In this document: positions 1 through 11,575 of the stretch, piece after piece
Layout of the letters: each line of letters opens with the position of its first letter
Position numbering within the stretch: the first letter of the stretch is position 1
Assembly (NCBI GenBank): GCA_021229015.1
Contig: CM037781.1
Location: 35,260,759-35,324,758, forward strand
Reading direction: 5' to 3'
DNA length: 64,000 nt
Source of the DNA: Solen grandis
Taxonomy: Eukaryota; Mollusca; Bivalvia; Adapedonta; Solenidae
Program-made: the position numbers and the translations under genes
The notes under the pieces: generated by a model
What the model was told of the DNA's origin: nothing
What the model saw: only the letters and a program-made list of their open reading frames with translations
Database searches by the model: none

Positions 1-387
1 GTGATAGACGACATGTCCGTGTACAAGCATGTGTGGATTCGAATGTTAGAAAAGATTTTAATTTGATGTGGATTTGAAGACCTTTACAAAACAGTGTAAG
101 CACGTACCGATTTTCAGAAATGCGTGCTTACCCGAGACTTCTGCGAGACCGGAAACGAGATTGGAAATCAAAGCGTTTATTTAGAAGTCCATACGTATTT
201 ATGAAAAGTTCCAATTGATATTTAAATTAATAATAATATTGATATGGTTATTTTGTTTAGTTATTTCATTTTTAATTGCTTTTGACATAAACAGACGTCA
301 GTGAGGTTTGTTACAACCCGTGTTGCAATAAAGTTGCAACATGTAAATCAATGCAGAAAAAAGATTACATTGGTGCAGTGTAATAAA

Positions 388-455
388 GTTATTACAATTT
401 GCACCAAATTTATAACAAAACGTTATTACAATTTGCACCAAATTTATAACAAAAC
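388..455. repeat. Exact 34-bp tandem duplication
   Basis: The unit GTTATTACAATTTGCACCAA plus the next 14 bases occurs twice in a row without mismatch (388-421 and 422-455). Upstream bases at 364-385 contain a related inverted stretch (attggtgcagtgtaataa), so the block can fold back on itself. Confidence 0.85.
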
Positions 456-1080
456 GGTTTGTCAATCAGATCAATCAGTAAGCAATCATTCTACATGAGT
501 GCCTTTGAAGATTTATATTAATAACTCCAGTTAAGTCAAAAGACCAAGATGACCTTAACCGGTAACCGGTGAAAATCACGGTGAGGCTGGACTAAGACCA
601 CAATTACCTGCCCTTGTATCCGGATGTGCATAATCAGAAAATAGTGACCCTATTAAATGCTGAATTAAGGTGAGTTTTTGACAGAAAGACATGCAATAAA
701 GGATTAAATAGTCATAAAATGCCCAATTTGGAGGCCTTATTGCACAACAACCTTAAAAGTTGAGCATTGCTGAGAGGGGAATTTTTGAGAAAATTGGTGT
801 GAAATGGTCGACCGGTGCACTAAATTCATACATATGTTATTTGGCCTTAAATAGGTCAAAAAGTAGTCGGGTGACCCCATGTTTAAAATGTACAGAATTA
901 TTTCTCTTGAATAGATCTATCTAATGAGGGTAAGTTTGGATGTCAATTTCCCTTCCAGAAATTGTCATTTGTATTTATGCTTATATAGAACATATAGTAA
1001 GATTAATTGTGGTCTTAGTCCGGCTATCCATCCTCTTGACGCTTTCTCATGTCTAAGCTTAGTCATATCGGACCATTTAT

Positions 1081-1107
1081 CTTTCTTTCTTTCTTTCTTT
1101 CTTTCTT
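1081..1107. repeat. (CTTT)n microsatellite
   Basis: Uninterrupted CTTT tetranucleotide run in non-coding sequence. Confidence 0.9.
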
Positions 1108-2429
1108 ATAATGAAACTTGAAAAGTAATATACATGTAATGACATGTGAACTTTGTATTGTATCTAATGTTTAATATGTATTCTATGTTTGATATACTCG
1201 ATTTAGTTGTACTTTACATAATGGCCGGACAAATTTGAATAAGAAAACTTATATATCCCCATGCTGTAGGTGTATGTAACTGGGTGTATTGTTCTGGAAT
1301 CAACACGGCAAATGAGGGTGTGAAAACTGCTAAATTAGGCGATTAAATAATAACATTGTCAAATTGTTACAATCTTGTCCAAACAAGATTTTTTTCAGTA
1401 ACAAACATGGTTATTTCAAGTTTTTATTTGATAAATTATCAACTGTATCGTAAAGCGGAGGAACTATAATTATGTGTAAAAAAATAAGTAAAGAAAACAA
1501 GATATAGATACAACATTTTATTTTGTTTTTCAAATAATTCATTTATTGATTTATATGTACTATAAAATTCAATTTTACCTAACCGTCCAAATAATTTACC
1601 ATATAAACTATAAGTAAAATTCACCTGTATATATGAATAAATAATTTAATTGTCTTAATTATTTACCGAAATGTCCGGAACCTGTGTGACAAGCCCCCGC
1701 GCTCTTGTTAACCCTCGAGGAACGCGATAAAGCGCGTATTTTTGGAAAGCTGTGTTTCTCTGGTATAGGTAAAACTAAACTTTAAGCCCCATAAACTTTG
1801 CAATATTTCTGTTATTGATGGTTTATGATAATTAAAACCCGAGTCCATGCACAAAGTCACCAACTTGGTCCATGTCAATAGAACAGAAGAGTGCACTGCT
1901 CTTGTCAGTCAGCAGTCTTGATGACAAACGATTTGTCCAGTGGCGAACCTAATACAAATGTAGTATGATACGGTGGAAACCCATCCTGACTTAGTTGAAG
2001 ACAAGTGATAAATTAATCATAAAAACACCAGTAATCTCACAACGTACAAGATTTTTATGAAATTTAAAGAGGAAATTGGTTTATTTTATTTACAATAGAT
2101 CCACTGTATATTCCAAATTCAGCATAAACATTAACAATGAACAATTGAACTCGATGTACAGTGAGTGGGGTGGATAAAGGTTTCGCCATTATTGGCGTGT
2201 TGTTAGTCCTGATAAATAACATTAAATGTCGTGGGGACATAAATTCCTGGACAATGGGTGAAATCAACAAAAATCATTTTACGTTATGAAAAGTAAATCT
2301 AGCAAACTGATTTCAGTTCCAACCGTAGAGAATCTCTGAAGACGCCAAAGTGATCTTGGATATATGCAAGTTAATGGTGAAGAAGGAAAAACAAAATGGT
2401 TTTAACGAGAAACCAAAATGTTCTTATAC

Positions 2430-3195
2430 TGAGAGCATTGTTTCTGTCCACTCTATACAAGCCGGAGTTACCGAGGCAAATTCGGACATTTTTCTCACTG
2501 TCCTTGTCTACGATTATTTCAAATTCATTCATGAAGTAAAACTTCTTGGTAAACTTGTTGTATAATAGCAAATCGTCTGCCAAAAGATGATATTCATTTT
2601 CACGAAGAGCAATTTGGTCGCAGAATGCCACTTGTGATATGAATAGAGCAGTGTTCATTTGACCGAGTCGTTTTGTATCAAATAACGTATACCGAATTGT
2701 TAAGTTTAAACCAATCTCCCCCGTTTCATTTTTAGCAATGTCAAAGATCATCAAATTTGTAACGCCTCTATTTGCAGCGGGGAATTTATATTTCCCCCAA
2801 TCTACCTTCATAGCATACTTCGAATCATTCAAATACAGGTACCATTCTTCCGACATATACAGGGAGATTGCCTTTTGTATTTTGTCAGGTGTTCGGCGTT
2901 TTTGCTGAAACAGCACATTTACATGAATGCTATCAATAACGCTCGAATCCTGCTTATCTTCCTGGGTTAGATATATAGTGTCCAGGTAGAAATCCGTTGA
3001 CTTTGGAGAACGTAACCAGACATGTTCTTGGTTGTTGTACAGGTCAGACAAAAATACTGGAGTTTCCAGTGTCAGCTTCAATGCTAGAATCAAACCGGAT
3101 GTTGCCCATATTTCGTACAAGTGTTCACACTCTCCGTCCTTGTTATACATCTGCCCGAAAGGACAAAGGATTGGTCGGCAAACTTTCTGGCTGTC
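2430..3195 (-). CDS. Receptor-ectodomain exon, third visible exon of the minus-strand gene
   Basis: Read on the minus strand, the exon follows a TTTCAG acceptor and opens in phase 0 with DSQKVCRPILCPFGQMYNKD. This C-x(4)-C-P-x-G block followed by a later Cys (DGEC) is typical of large molluscan receptor ectodomains that I know from adhesion/Mth-like GPCR predictions. About 225 residues of extracellular-looking sequence follow, with N-glycosylation sites (NDS, NET, NLT) and a Cys near the end (VRICLGN). I end it at a GTATAAG donor (phase 1). If that donor is not used the frame runs to a stop at 2371 through a hydrophobic tail (FWFLVKTILFFLL), so it could also be a terminal exon. Its phase-0 start fits the phase-0 end of the exon at 56893-57674, 54 kb away across the gap-bounded block. 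The family call is from memory of the pattern; no seven-helix part is seen. Confidence 0.6.
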
Positions 3196-3230
3196 CTGAA
3201 ATATGTATATAAAGTACTTATAATTATGAT

Positions 3231-3237
<7 letters not shown>

Positions 3238-3267
<30 letters not shown>
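3238..3267. repeat. (CT)n microsatellite
   Basis: Dinucleotide run in the probable intron upstream (on the minus strand) of the receptor exon. Confidence 0.9.
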
Positions 3268-3269
<2 letters not shown>

Positions 3270-3461
3270 TCTACCTCAAAGTGGTAAAAAAAAAATCAAA
3301 AAAAATCACCTGCCCGACCTTATGAAAATGACTTTCTGACAAATTTGGAATTGTGCTAGATTAAATTGCAGTTGCAACTGCAGTTACACTTAATTAAAAT
3401 ACATAAACGTCATGAAGTGCACATTTGATAAAGCATATGAAGAATTACATTGCATTGGAGT

Positions 3462-3535
3462 ATGGACTGGTCGGGTTCAGAGGCCGAAACGAAGCCGAGG
3501 TCCATATACCTTTCGAGGTCCGACTGATCAGTCCA
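3462..3535. mobile_element. Short foldback element ending exactly at the sequence gap
   Basis: Starts ATGGACTGGTCGG and ends CCGACTGATCAGTCCA, forming imperfect inverted ends around a GC-rich core (GGTCCATATACCTTTCGAGG). A diverged relative with the same layout is at 41000-41100, where the core reads TATATACCTTTCCGTG. It is non-coding. The sequence stops at the last base of the right inverted end and then becomes Ns, so the true right boundary is unseen. Confidence 0.5.
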
Positions 3536-3635
3536 NNNNNNNNNNNNNNNNNNNNNNNNNNNNNNNNNNNNNNNNNNNNNNNNNNNNNNNNNNNNNNNNN
3601 NNNNNNNNNNNNNNNNNNNNNNNNNNNNNNNNNNN
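3536..3635. other. Assembly gap, 100 Ns
   Basis: A run of exactly 100 N, the usual placeholder for a gap of unknown size. It forms the left edge of a 50,000-base block. Confidence 0.99.
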
Positions 3636-3842
3636 AAACACAACTTCAGTGCCTTCAGCGCTTTGATTCTGTAAATGCATGTACTCTTCTTCTTCTTCTT
3701 TATGGTATTGACACTCCTTCAGTACTTTGAAGATTATGTGTCAGCGCTGGTATATGAAAAAGTATTTTGATTCAATTAAATGTGAATAAGGAACATATTT
3801 TACAAGGTGAATAGTTAAAACTATATACATGTAGGTTTTTGT

Positions 3843-6005
3843 TTACTGATGAAGGCAAGATAGGAGGACAGATACAGTTACTTGAGCTTTAAAAGCGTCA
3901 ACTGTGTCTGCTTGTTGGGCCACAACAGGTAGCATATTCCACTGAACTATAGTGCGTGGGAAAAATGAATATTTATATGAGTCTATTGTTGTGCTTATGT
4001 GCCTAAAGTTATTCATATTGTTATATCTTAATCTAGTGTTAACAGGGATGAGTATATTTTCAGGATATATAGCAACTAACTGATGTACAATTTTATAAAA
4101 CATAATAAGACAGATTTTAGTTCTTCTAATTTCTAAGGATGGCCAATTGAGAGTATTTATCATGTCAGTGACAGAACTTGTATTGTGGTATCTATTGGTA
4201 ATGAATCTAGCTGCTCTTCTTTGGACTTTCTCTACTTGGTTTATTTGATTTTTCATGTATGGGTCCCATATTGTAGATGAGTATTCAATTTTGGGTCTGA
4301 CAATAGCTTTATATGCATGTTCTTTGACTTTTTGTGAATTAATTTTATGATTTCTACGTAGGAAGCCTAGTGTCTGATTCGCTTTGTTTGTAATGTTATT
4401 TATGTGTTCATCCCATTTTAAGTTATTTTGGATGGTAACTCCCAAGTATTTAGCTGAATTTACTCTAGTTAAAATATGGTCATGAAGTTTATATGAGAAA
4501 TTTATTGGGCGTCGTTTTCGTGTCACACTAAGAGTGTTACACTTGTCAGGATGGAATGCCATGAGCCAATCTTGCTCCCACTTGACAGCAGCATTCAGAT
4601 CAGATTGGAGGAGTTCAGCATCCTCAACATTCCTGATAGGTTTATATATGATGCTGTCATCGGCAAAAAGCCTTAAAGTGCTATGCTTAAGATAATCAGC
4701 AAAATCATTTATGTAGATGTTGAATAAGGTCGGGCCCAGGACTGTGCCTTGAGGCACGCCAGAAGAAACGGGTATAGTGTTTGACGATTTTCCATCAAGT
4801 ATCACTGTTTGTGTTCGATTAAGTAGAAAATCAGAAATCCAATTTAATGTTTTTAATTAATTTTAATTTTTATCAAATGCTTTGGAGAAATCCATCAGGA
4901 TTATGTCAGTTTGGATGTTATCGTTATTAAGTTTGCTTATATCTTGTAAAAAGGAAATAAGTTGTGTTTCACAGGAACGAGATGATCTGAATCCATGTTG
5001 AAGGTCATATAATATGTTGTGTTTTTGAAGGTGAGTCATAATTTTACTAGATATAACATGTTCTAAGAGCTTGCAACAGATACAAGTCAAAGATATGGGT
5101 CTATAGTTTATTGCATTACATTTGTCACCCTTTTTGTATACTGGACAGACATTTGCATGTTTCCAATCTGTAGGGATTTTTCCTTGGCGAAGAGATTTAT
5201 TGAAAATTAATGTTAAAATCGGGGTGATGATATCTTTACTTTCTTTTAATAATTTTGCATTGATTTCATCAGGGCCTGATGCTTTGTACTCATTGATGTT
5301 TGCTAATAGTTTTTCAATTCCATTCCCAGTAATCTGTATGTCTTGCATATGAGGGTGTGGACTTGGTCCTTTATTTGGTATAGGGTCTGAAGTTATTGGT
5401 GTGAAGGCTTTTTGAAACTGATTGTTTAGAATGTTTGCTTTAGAGACAGTGTCAGTCTCAAGCACCCCCCTCTCCTTGAGTGGTGGGACTGATGATGTTT
5501 CGGTTTTCTGTGTTTTAATGTAGGAGAATAGCTTTTTAGGATATTTATTAAATTTATTTGTATCTTGGTCAGGGATAGGAATATTAAGGATCATGTTTTC
5601 TACATATTCCCAATAGGCTTTCCTCTGTTCTCTTTGAATCTGAGCTTTTAGTTGTTTTAGTTTTTCAGAATTTTTATGCTCTTTGTTACGATTTAACAAT
5701 TTGTGTCGGTATTTGTTCATTTTTTTACGTAATTGATTCGAGATCCAGGGCAGTTTATGGTTAGGCTTGGTATTTTTAGATGGAATGTTTATAGATGATG
5801 TTTTATGTATAGCTGTTTTGAACATGTTCCAGAGGGTTTCAACATATGTTGTTTGTTCTATCTTATGAAGCTCTTTGTATGTTTGACTCAAGTCTGATTT
5901 GATGGCATCCCAGTTTGCTTTTGAGTACTTAAAATTTTTTCTTGATTTTTGTTTGGTTCTGTGTAGTGATAAGTTACAGGTGGCTAATACTATGTCATGA
6001 TCTGC
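3843..6005 (-). pseudogene. LINE reverse transcriptase half (broken)
   Basis: Minus-strand frame resuming at ADHDIVLATCNLSL, the tail of the endonuclease, then a linker and reverse transcriptase. Visible RT motifs: KHANVCPVYKKGD, NYRPISLTCICCKLLE, HGFRSSRSCETQL, LMDFSKAFDK (motif A), SSGVPQGTVLGP (motif B), LRLFADDSIIY (FADD catalytic motif C) and AKYLGVTI. After FDK at about 4870 the frame hits stops and resumes at LNWISDFLLNRTQ, so a short stretch of RT between motifs A and B (probably tens of bases) has been lost. The C-terminus ends at a stop at 3843. Not functional as it stands. Confidence 0.85.
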
Positions 6006-6013
6006 AATGCCAA
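6006..6013. repeat. Left 8-bp target site duplication of the hAT element
   Basis: AATGCCAA, identical to 9458-9465 on the far side of the element. Eight bases is the canonical hAT duplication length. Confidence 0.85.
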
Positions 6014-6182
6014 TAGAGCTGGGACGGGTAGAGATTTTCTACCCGGGTACCCGTGGTCCAATTAACCGCGGGTACTCGAGTACCCGCGAAAATCAAACTT
6101 TCAGTTGATTAAGATCAATCACTGACGTCACTGTGTATGCAGATTAGATGCTGTATGTTTACACGTTCTTGATGAAAGCATC

Positions 6183-6405
6183 ATGTCAGCAAACAAAAGT
6201 CAGGTCTGGCAATTTTTTGAATTATTAAAAGAAGAAAACAAAACAAAATGTATTATATGCAATCTTGAGCTGAGTTATAGAGGTGGGGGAACTTCCTCTA
6301 TGAAGAAACACCTGGAAAACAAACATCCGTTCCGCTTGACGAAAAAGAGCTCTGTCGCTGAAGAGACCAAGACAGTACAGGCTCAAACACAGAGCAAAAT
6401 AGATG
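6183..6405 (+). CDS. hAT transposase, exon 1 (BED zinc finger)
   Basis: Starts at ATG (MSANKSQVWQFF) and encodes a BED-type zinc finger over residues 6-48: W-x2-F, then CIIC, a GGTSSMKKH segment and H-x4-H (HLENKH), the DNA-binding end of hAT transposases. It ends at a GTAAAA donor in phase 1 after AKID-like sequence (SKID). This pairs with a phase-1 acceptor at 7006 to give SKID-G-HFAKPV. The 600-base intron is AT-rich and non-coding. Confidence 0.85.
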
Positions 6406-7005
6406 GTAAAATACACTGGTGATTCGATTTTTTGTCTAGTTTAATCGCATGTTTTGCAACAACTAGATCTAAGAAAAAATAAACCCAACATTTCATTTTG
6501 TCCGCCTCTTAAACTTTTAAACCTCGAAGGTTACACACAGCCATCACTTTAAATTAAGCGTGTGTACAATAGGTTTATAAATAGATACACGTGACATATA
6601 TTCAGTCCACACACTGCTGGTTCCTCGCTTAGTATCAACCGTAAATTGTTTTCGCTATGGTTCCCGGCATCAGTTGCCTATTTTGCGAAAATGTATTATT
6701 TGCTGCACATTTAATGCAGCACATTATAATGGCGTTTTAAGGTATCGGTCCCTTTTTAATTCCCTTATTATCAAATATATCTTCAACGACTATCGTACGT
6801 ACAGCCGTCAGGGAAAATTAAAAAGATTGACAATATGATTTTATTTGATTTGGCATCACCTCTCGCCAGTTGCCGAAAATTAAAATCGATTAATTTAGAT
6901 ATATTATTTTAAAAGTCCGTAGACGACCGCTCAGGCTTTAGATGTATTAATAACATTAATTATTGTGTATTTTATTGGTAAATATTATACTCCTCTTTAC
7001 GGTAG

Positions 7006-8729
7006 GTCATTTTGCCAAGCCCGTTTCCAGACAGACATACATCAACCTTACACAAAAGGCCGTTGCTGCATGCGTACAAGATCTGCGCCCGCTCAGCATC
7101 TTTGAAGGACTCGGCATGAGGGAGTATTTGAAAGCGCTAAAGCCTGGGTATGAGCCGCCAACGCATAAAACTGTCAAAACATATTTGATGGGAATGTACG
7201 AGACCGCTAAAGCGGACGTGAGCTATTGTCTTAAAGACAAAAGTGTTTGTTTTACTACAGATATGTGGACCAGTGTTGCAACAGAAGGTTACATCACAGT
7301 CACCGCCCATTACCTGGATGTTGACTGGGAGTTAGTTAACCTTGTGTTAGCTACTAGAGAAATGGACGAGCGCCATACAGGGGAAAACATTGGTAAAACT
7401 CTCGAACAAATAAAGTGTGAATTTGGCATAGAAAAAGTAACGTCAGTGACCACTGACAATGCTTCCAATATGTTTTCTGCTTGTCAGTCATTTGGTGTAC
7501 CACAGGTGAAATGTTTCGCACATAGTCTGCAGTTAGCTGTGAATGAGGGACTTTCCTTACAGGCAGTGTCAAATATGACAATGCATGCTAGGAAACTCAC
7601 TGCATTCTTTTCCAAATCAGTGTTAGCCTCTAATGCCCTGTCCAGTGTCCAAGTCAAACTTGGCAAGAAAGAAAAAAGTCCCATTATTGATGTGTGCACA
7701 AGGTGGAACTCCACCTACTTCATGATTGAACGTCTCAGAGATATTAAAACTGAGCTGTATGCTGTTTTAAACCAGCCCGAATTCGCTAAGCATAAACATT
7801 TGCTACTGAAAGATAACCACTGGTCAATCATTGAGCAGATTTTACCATTGCTTAAGATTCTTGTAGAAACCACAGAGGTTCTATGTGCTGAAGAATATGC
7901 AACTAGCAGCGTTGTATATCCTCTTGTATTCGGGCTGTTGAAAAACCACTTGCAAGAAAGTCAGCTGGAAAGCGCTCTTGTACGTGAGCTGAAATTGAAA
8001 ATTGCCTCTGGGATCCAAAAGCGATTGCTTACCATGTCTGATGGTAAAGAATATTATTCTTCTGTCTGCATGATTAGCACTGCTTTGGACCCTAGATACA
8101 AACGTCTGAGGTTTCTACCAGATGACCAGAGAACATATGTATACGATAAGATAAAATCTCTTCTGGCTAGCATTGAAAACGCCAAACAAGTAAATGAAAA
8201 TTCAGGAGACGTGCAGGTAAAGTCGGAGTTCGGACCGCCCCTACCTGAACCCAAAAGGGTCAAGCTAGAGCAGCACACCAACGCCCTTCAATTCATAATG
8301 GGTGATATAATAGAGATCGGGGACGATGATGACACAGAGTACTGTGAATTTGAACAGTTCCTTGCTGAGCCCATGAGATCGTGTAATTATATCAACCCAC
8401 TTTCATGGTGGAAAAGCCACCAGACACGTTTTCCAAAACTGTCCTTCCTAGCTAAACAGTACTTAGCCATACCTGCAACCTCAGTCCCGTCCGAAAGGGC
8501 ATTTAGTGCCGCTGGTTTAACCATCACCAAACAACGGTCAAGTCTTAACCCAGAGGTTGCCGATGCAATCATTTTCCTGAACAAGTTCAAGAGGTCAAAA
8601 GTTCAAATATGCAAAAATGTTGTGCCAACGGTCAACATGCCCGTAGTCGACATTAAAGTTGAACCAAATGGTGACCAAGGTCTAGCTGGTGACGATCCGC
8701 CTTTGCCTACGTTACCTGACGCGCTATAG
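7006..8729 (+). CDS. hAT transposase, exon 2 (RNase H-like core and hATC dimerisation domain)
   Basis: Opens after a CTTTACGGTAG acceptor in phase 1 and runs 574 codons to a stop; with exon 1 the protein is 648 residues, a full hAT length. Motifs in order: HFAKPVSRQTY, CFTTDMWTS (first catalytic Asp), VTTDNASNM (second Asp), CFAHSLQLAV, CTRWNSTYFMI, STALDPRYK, and the C-terminal hATC region with WWKSH, YLAIPATSVPSERAFSAAG and NPEVADAIIFLNK. I see no stop, frameshift or missing hallmark, so this copy could encode a working enzyme. The closest familiar relatives are ZBED-like hATs of animals. Codon use and GC content are higher than in the surrounding introns. Confidence 0.9.
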
Positions 8730-9457
8730 ATCAGTAGGTTGACAAAAGTAAGTAAATTCGCCGTCAGTGTTGAAGAATGTTGGCGAGATTTTTTAGTTTA
8801 TATTGAGTCACCTGCATTCGTTTTAAAATGCTGCCATAGTTTTGTTTTTCGTTTAATTATTTGTTTAACTGAATATCCTGAATATATAATCATTGGAAAC
8901 TTTGAATATAAATAGATCGGTGAGAAAAATTAAAAAGTTGTTCGTTTGAAATTGTTTCCAAGTGTTTTAATTGTAACCCATTTGTTGTTAGTCATCAATA
9001 CTGTAGGCCTACATGCTGAAAATAACAGAAAATTCGTTCAGATTTCATCTTTAACTGTTCATGTCCTGAACGTATTGAAATATACGTATTCGTTTTTGCC
9101 GTAGATTGAAATAAGACTGCTGGCTTTTGGCCGACTATCGGCGATGGTTTCCGGATGGGGTTACCTACCTTTAATGATTTAATATGTACATGCGTGTTTC
9201 CTAACTGTACAGATTCTATATTATGCATATTTCCCCTCCATCACATGTTCCTGGCCAATGTGTGGCATATAACGTTATCTACACGAATTTAAGACCTGGT
9301 ATACACGGAAACCTTTCCAAAAGTACCTCGATGCATCAATTAGCGGTAAGAAAAAGTCATTCTAATTTTAGACCGGGTACCCGGGTAGGAATTTACTACC
9401 CGGGTAGCGCTTTTACCCGCCGGGCACCCGGGTACTCGAGTACCCTTCCCAGCCCTA

Positions 9458-9465
9458 AATGCCAA
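9458..9465. repeat. Right 8-bp target site duplication of the hAT element
   Basis: AATGCCAA, identical to 6006-6013. Confidence 0.85.
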
Positions 9466-9466
9466 T

Positions 9467-10782
9467 GGGGGGTATTGTGTCTATATTGTCTATAACTGAG
9501 GGGTAATTTGTTAATAGTAAATCCAGAGTTTTATCTTTTCTGGTTGGTTTCTTTACAAGCTGGGTTAGAGAATGATCGCCAGGTATGTCCAAAGTTCTTG
9601 ATGGTGTTTTGTATAGGGCTTTCCAGGAATTGTACTATTTGACATCCAGTCAATGTGACCTAGGTTAAAGTCTCCTCCTATAAGTAGTATTGATTTAGAG
9701 TTAGGATTTATCCGACTTAAAGAGAGATCAAGTTGTTGCAATGAGACACTGTCATTTAGATGAGGCCTATAAAAGGAGCCAATTGTTAATTTTCTGGAGT
9801 TGGAAAGGGTGATATCAACCCATACATTTTCTGAGTTTGTTTGGAGTTCTTTGTTTTCGGTAGATTGATATAAGTTTTTGACAGCTATCAAAACACCTCC
9901 AAAACTTTGACCTTTTTGATTTTGGGGTCTATCTTTTCTGTAAACACTGAAAAGGTGAGGATCAAAGAATTCTGAGGAGGAGATGCTTGAGTCTAACCAT
10001 GTCTCAGTTCCAATAATGATGTCTGGAGAGACAGAATCAAATAAGGCATCAATTTCAGGTTTTTTGTTCTTAATTGACTGAAAGTTGATCAAGGCAACTT
10101 GTATAGGGCGAGCATTGCGGGGTTTGTTTTTAGTATTTACTTTTTTTGGATTGAATTGTTTGGTGATTTTCGGTGAGGATGTTGCATATGGTCTCCCTGG
10201 GCTTTCATTATTGTTGAGCGAGGAAAATGAGTTAGAGGTTTCAATTGTATTATTAAAGTAAGAACTTGAGAAGTTGGGTAGCCCACATTTAAGGCAGTGC
10301 CAAGACAGATTGCTATTATCCATGATACCATACATGGTATCCGACATGCCACCCTGACAGTCAGTGTGGTACCATGTGTGACAGGAGTCACATTCGAGGG
10401 CCCTGGACTTCCATGTTACATTCTTTCCACACGTACCGCATGGCCATCTAGGCATCTTAGGGCCTGGGTTTGGCTTTATTTGGTTCCCAAGTAGGAGTTT
10501 TATGACGAGGTGGATATTTTTATTACTAGAAGAGAGCATTAATCCCTTAATTCGGAAGGGTTTTGGATGGTGAAACAGCCAGTAGTAAACATGAACATTG
10601 TCATTAATTCTCAAGGTGCAAACATTTATGAGGGTCTCTTTAGGGCTCTGAACAGGTTGATCTGAGGCGTTTTTGTGCAGATAATCCTCATTTTTGTATG
10701 ATAATGAGACACATAAGACATACAAGAGACAATTTAAAACACATTTCATGTTATTTTCCTGTCTTTTACTTGGTGATGTCAT
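9467..10782 (-). pseudogene. LINE PHD finger and endonuclease half (broken)
   Basis: Minus-strand frame from ATG at 10782. The N-terminal part ends in LLLGNQIKPNPGP, a hallmark sequence before the endonuclease in this LINE group. A C4HC3 PHD finger follows at about residues 110-168 (CGTC, CDSC, YHTDC, WHCLKC). The EEP endonuclease then shows LINFQSIKNK, GTETWLD, YRKDRP, GSFYRP and LLIGGDFNLGHIDW. At about 9575 a one-base loss shifts the frame (stop at 9565). The correct frame continues TLDIPGDHSLTQLV and DTIPPIGI up to the hAT insertion, then ADHD beyond it. A host PHD protein is excluded by the joined endonuclease and RT. Confidence 0.85.
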
Positions 10783-10930
10783 CTTGTGGTCATTGGTAGG
10801 GAGAAAGGATGATCATATAGTACAAATTCTCCTAGGACCGTGCTCGAAAATGGGATGTGACACAAAAACAAGACATACAAGTGTTAGTCACTGATGCAGA
10901 TTAAATTCTTCGTCTTGGTGCCCGTTTCAG

Positions 10931-11113
10931 TCGTGAGGTGCACCCATCCGGCAACCGTCAGCGATTCTTCTGTCGTCCCTGATATTACTCTGCACGATTA
11001 TAACACGGACGTCACTTACACTTGTGACGATGCATTTGAAGACACTTCCGGGAATTTGACCCGCACGTGTAAAGAAGATTTCTCCTGGACTGGCGATCCT
11101 CCGGTCTGTACAC
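10931..11113 (+). CDS. Sushi (CCP) exon 1
   Basis: 183 bp, phase 1 at both ends, CCCGTTTCAG acceptor and GTAAGT donor. Four cysteines in the CCP pattern: [33 protein letters not shown]. The in-frame ATG at 10894 could be read as the start of a short signal peptide ([14 protein letters not shown]), but the TCAG acceptor followed by T-C/T plus V-x-C recurs before every other sushi exon, so I take this as an internal exon. Earlier exons must lie left of the LINE. Confidence 0.8.
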
Positions 11114-11534
11114 GTAAGTAATTATCGCCAACAGCATAACTGTATTCCATGTAGTCAACATCATCGTAGCGTCGACCATCACCACAGTATCTTCAACATC
11201 GTCAACATCAGCATCATTGTTATCAGCATTGTCCTCATGAGTATGAACACTATTATAGATGTTCATTTAGCATCGCAGATGTCGAATCATGGCATTGTTT
11301 TATTTGTGTACAAAAGTGCTTCATTTTAAGCTAAGTACTTAGCTTATGTCATTTCACGCTATGCGTATCGACATATCGACACTATATGTTATTATTGTGA
11401 GCTCTTTTCCTTACAGTACATACTGTTTCTTAATACCCATAAAATCGAGAGTACAGGCACAGGGACTTGCTCCCATACACACACACCACACACACACTGT
11501 ACATACACTATCAACCTTGTTGATAGTGTATGTA

Positions 11535-11575
<41 letters not shown>

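Larger units (their letters stand above)
1..2429. other. Left flank without a recognised gene
   Basis: AT-rich sequence in which I find no exon with a recognisable domain on either strand. The short open frames here have no protein-like composition. It lies downstream of the minus-strand receptor exon at 2430-3195, so later exons of that gene (for instance a membrane-spanning part) could have been expected here, but I could not identify any. It holds a 34-bp tandem duplication and a CTTT microsatellite, listed separately. Confidence 0.4.
6014..9457 (+). mobile_element. hAT-superfamily DNA transposon, apparently complete
   Basis: A 3,444-bp element. Its ends are inverted: TAGAGCTGGGA on the left and TCCCAGCCCTA on the right (10 of 11 bases match), flanked by a perfect AATGCCAA duplication. 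Subterminal sequence at both ends is packed with ACCCGGGTACCC and GGGTACTCGAGTACCC words, in several orientations, which could be transposase-binding sites. It encodes a two-exon transposase on the plus strand (6183-6405 and 7006-8729). It was inserted into the endonuclease region of a minus-strand LINE, so it is younger than that LINE copy. Confidence 0.9.
3690..10800 (-). mobile_element. Non-LTR retrotransposon (CR1/Jockey-like, PHD-EEP-RT), interrupted by a hAT element
   Basis: On the minus strand the order is PHD finger, exonuclease-endonuclease-phosphatase (EEP) endonuclease, then reverse transcriptase, the layout of a CR1/Jockey-type LINE. The coding region runs from 10782 down to 3843 but is split by a hAT insertion at 6014-9457. 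Removing the hAT and one copy of its 8-bp target duplication restores a continuous reading frame across the insertion point. The copy is dead: it has a one-base frameshift near 9575 and an internal deletion near 4860. A short (TTC)n stretch at about 3688-3702 may mark its 3' tail. I could not find target duplications of its own, so both ends are approximate. It lies in the intron just before the first visible sushi exon. Confidence 0.8.

Noticed and set aside
10894..10930. [14 protein letters not shown] as signal peptide of the sushi gene
   Set aside because: It is short, and the TTTCAG acceptor with phase 1 matches the start of every other sushi exon, so the gene very likely has earlier exons.
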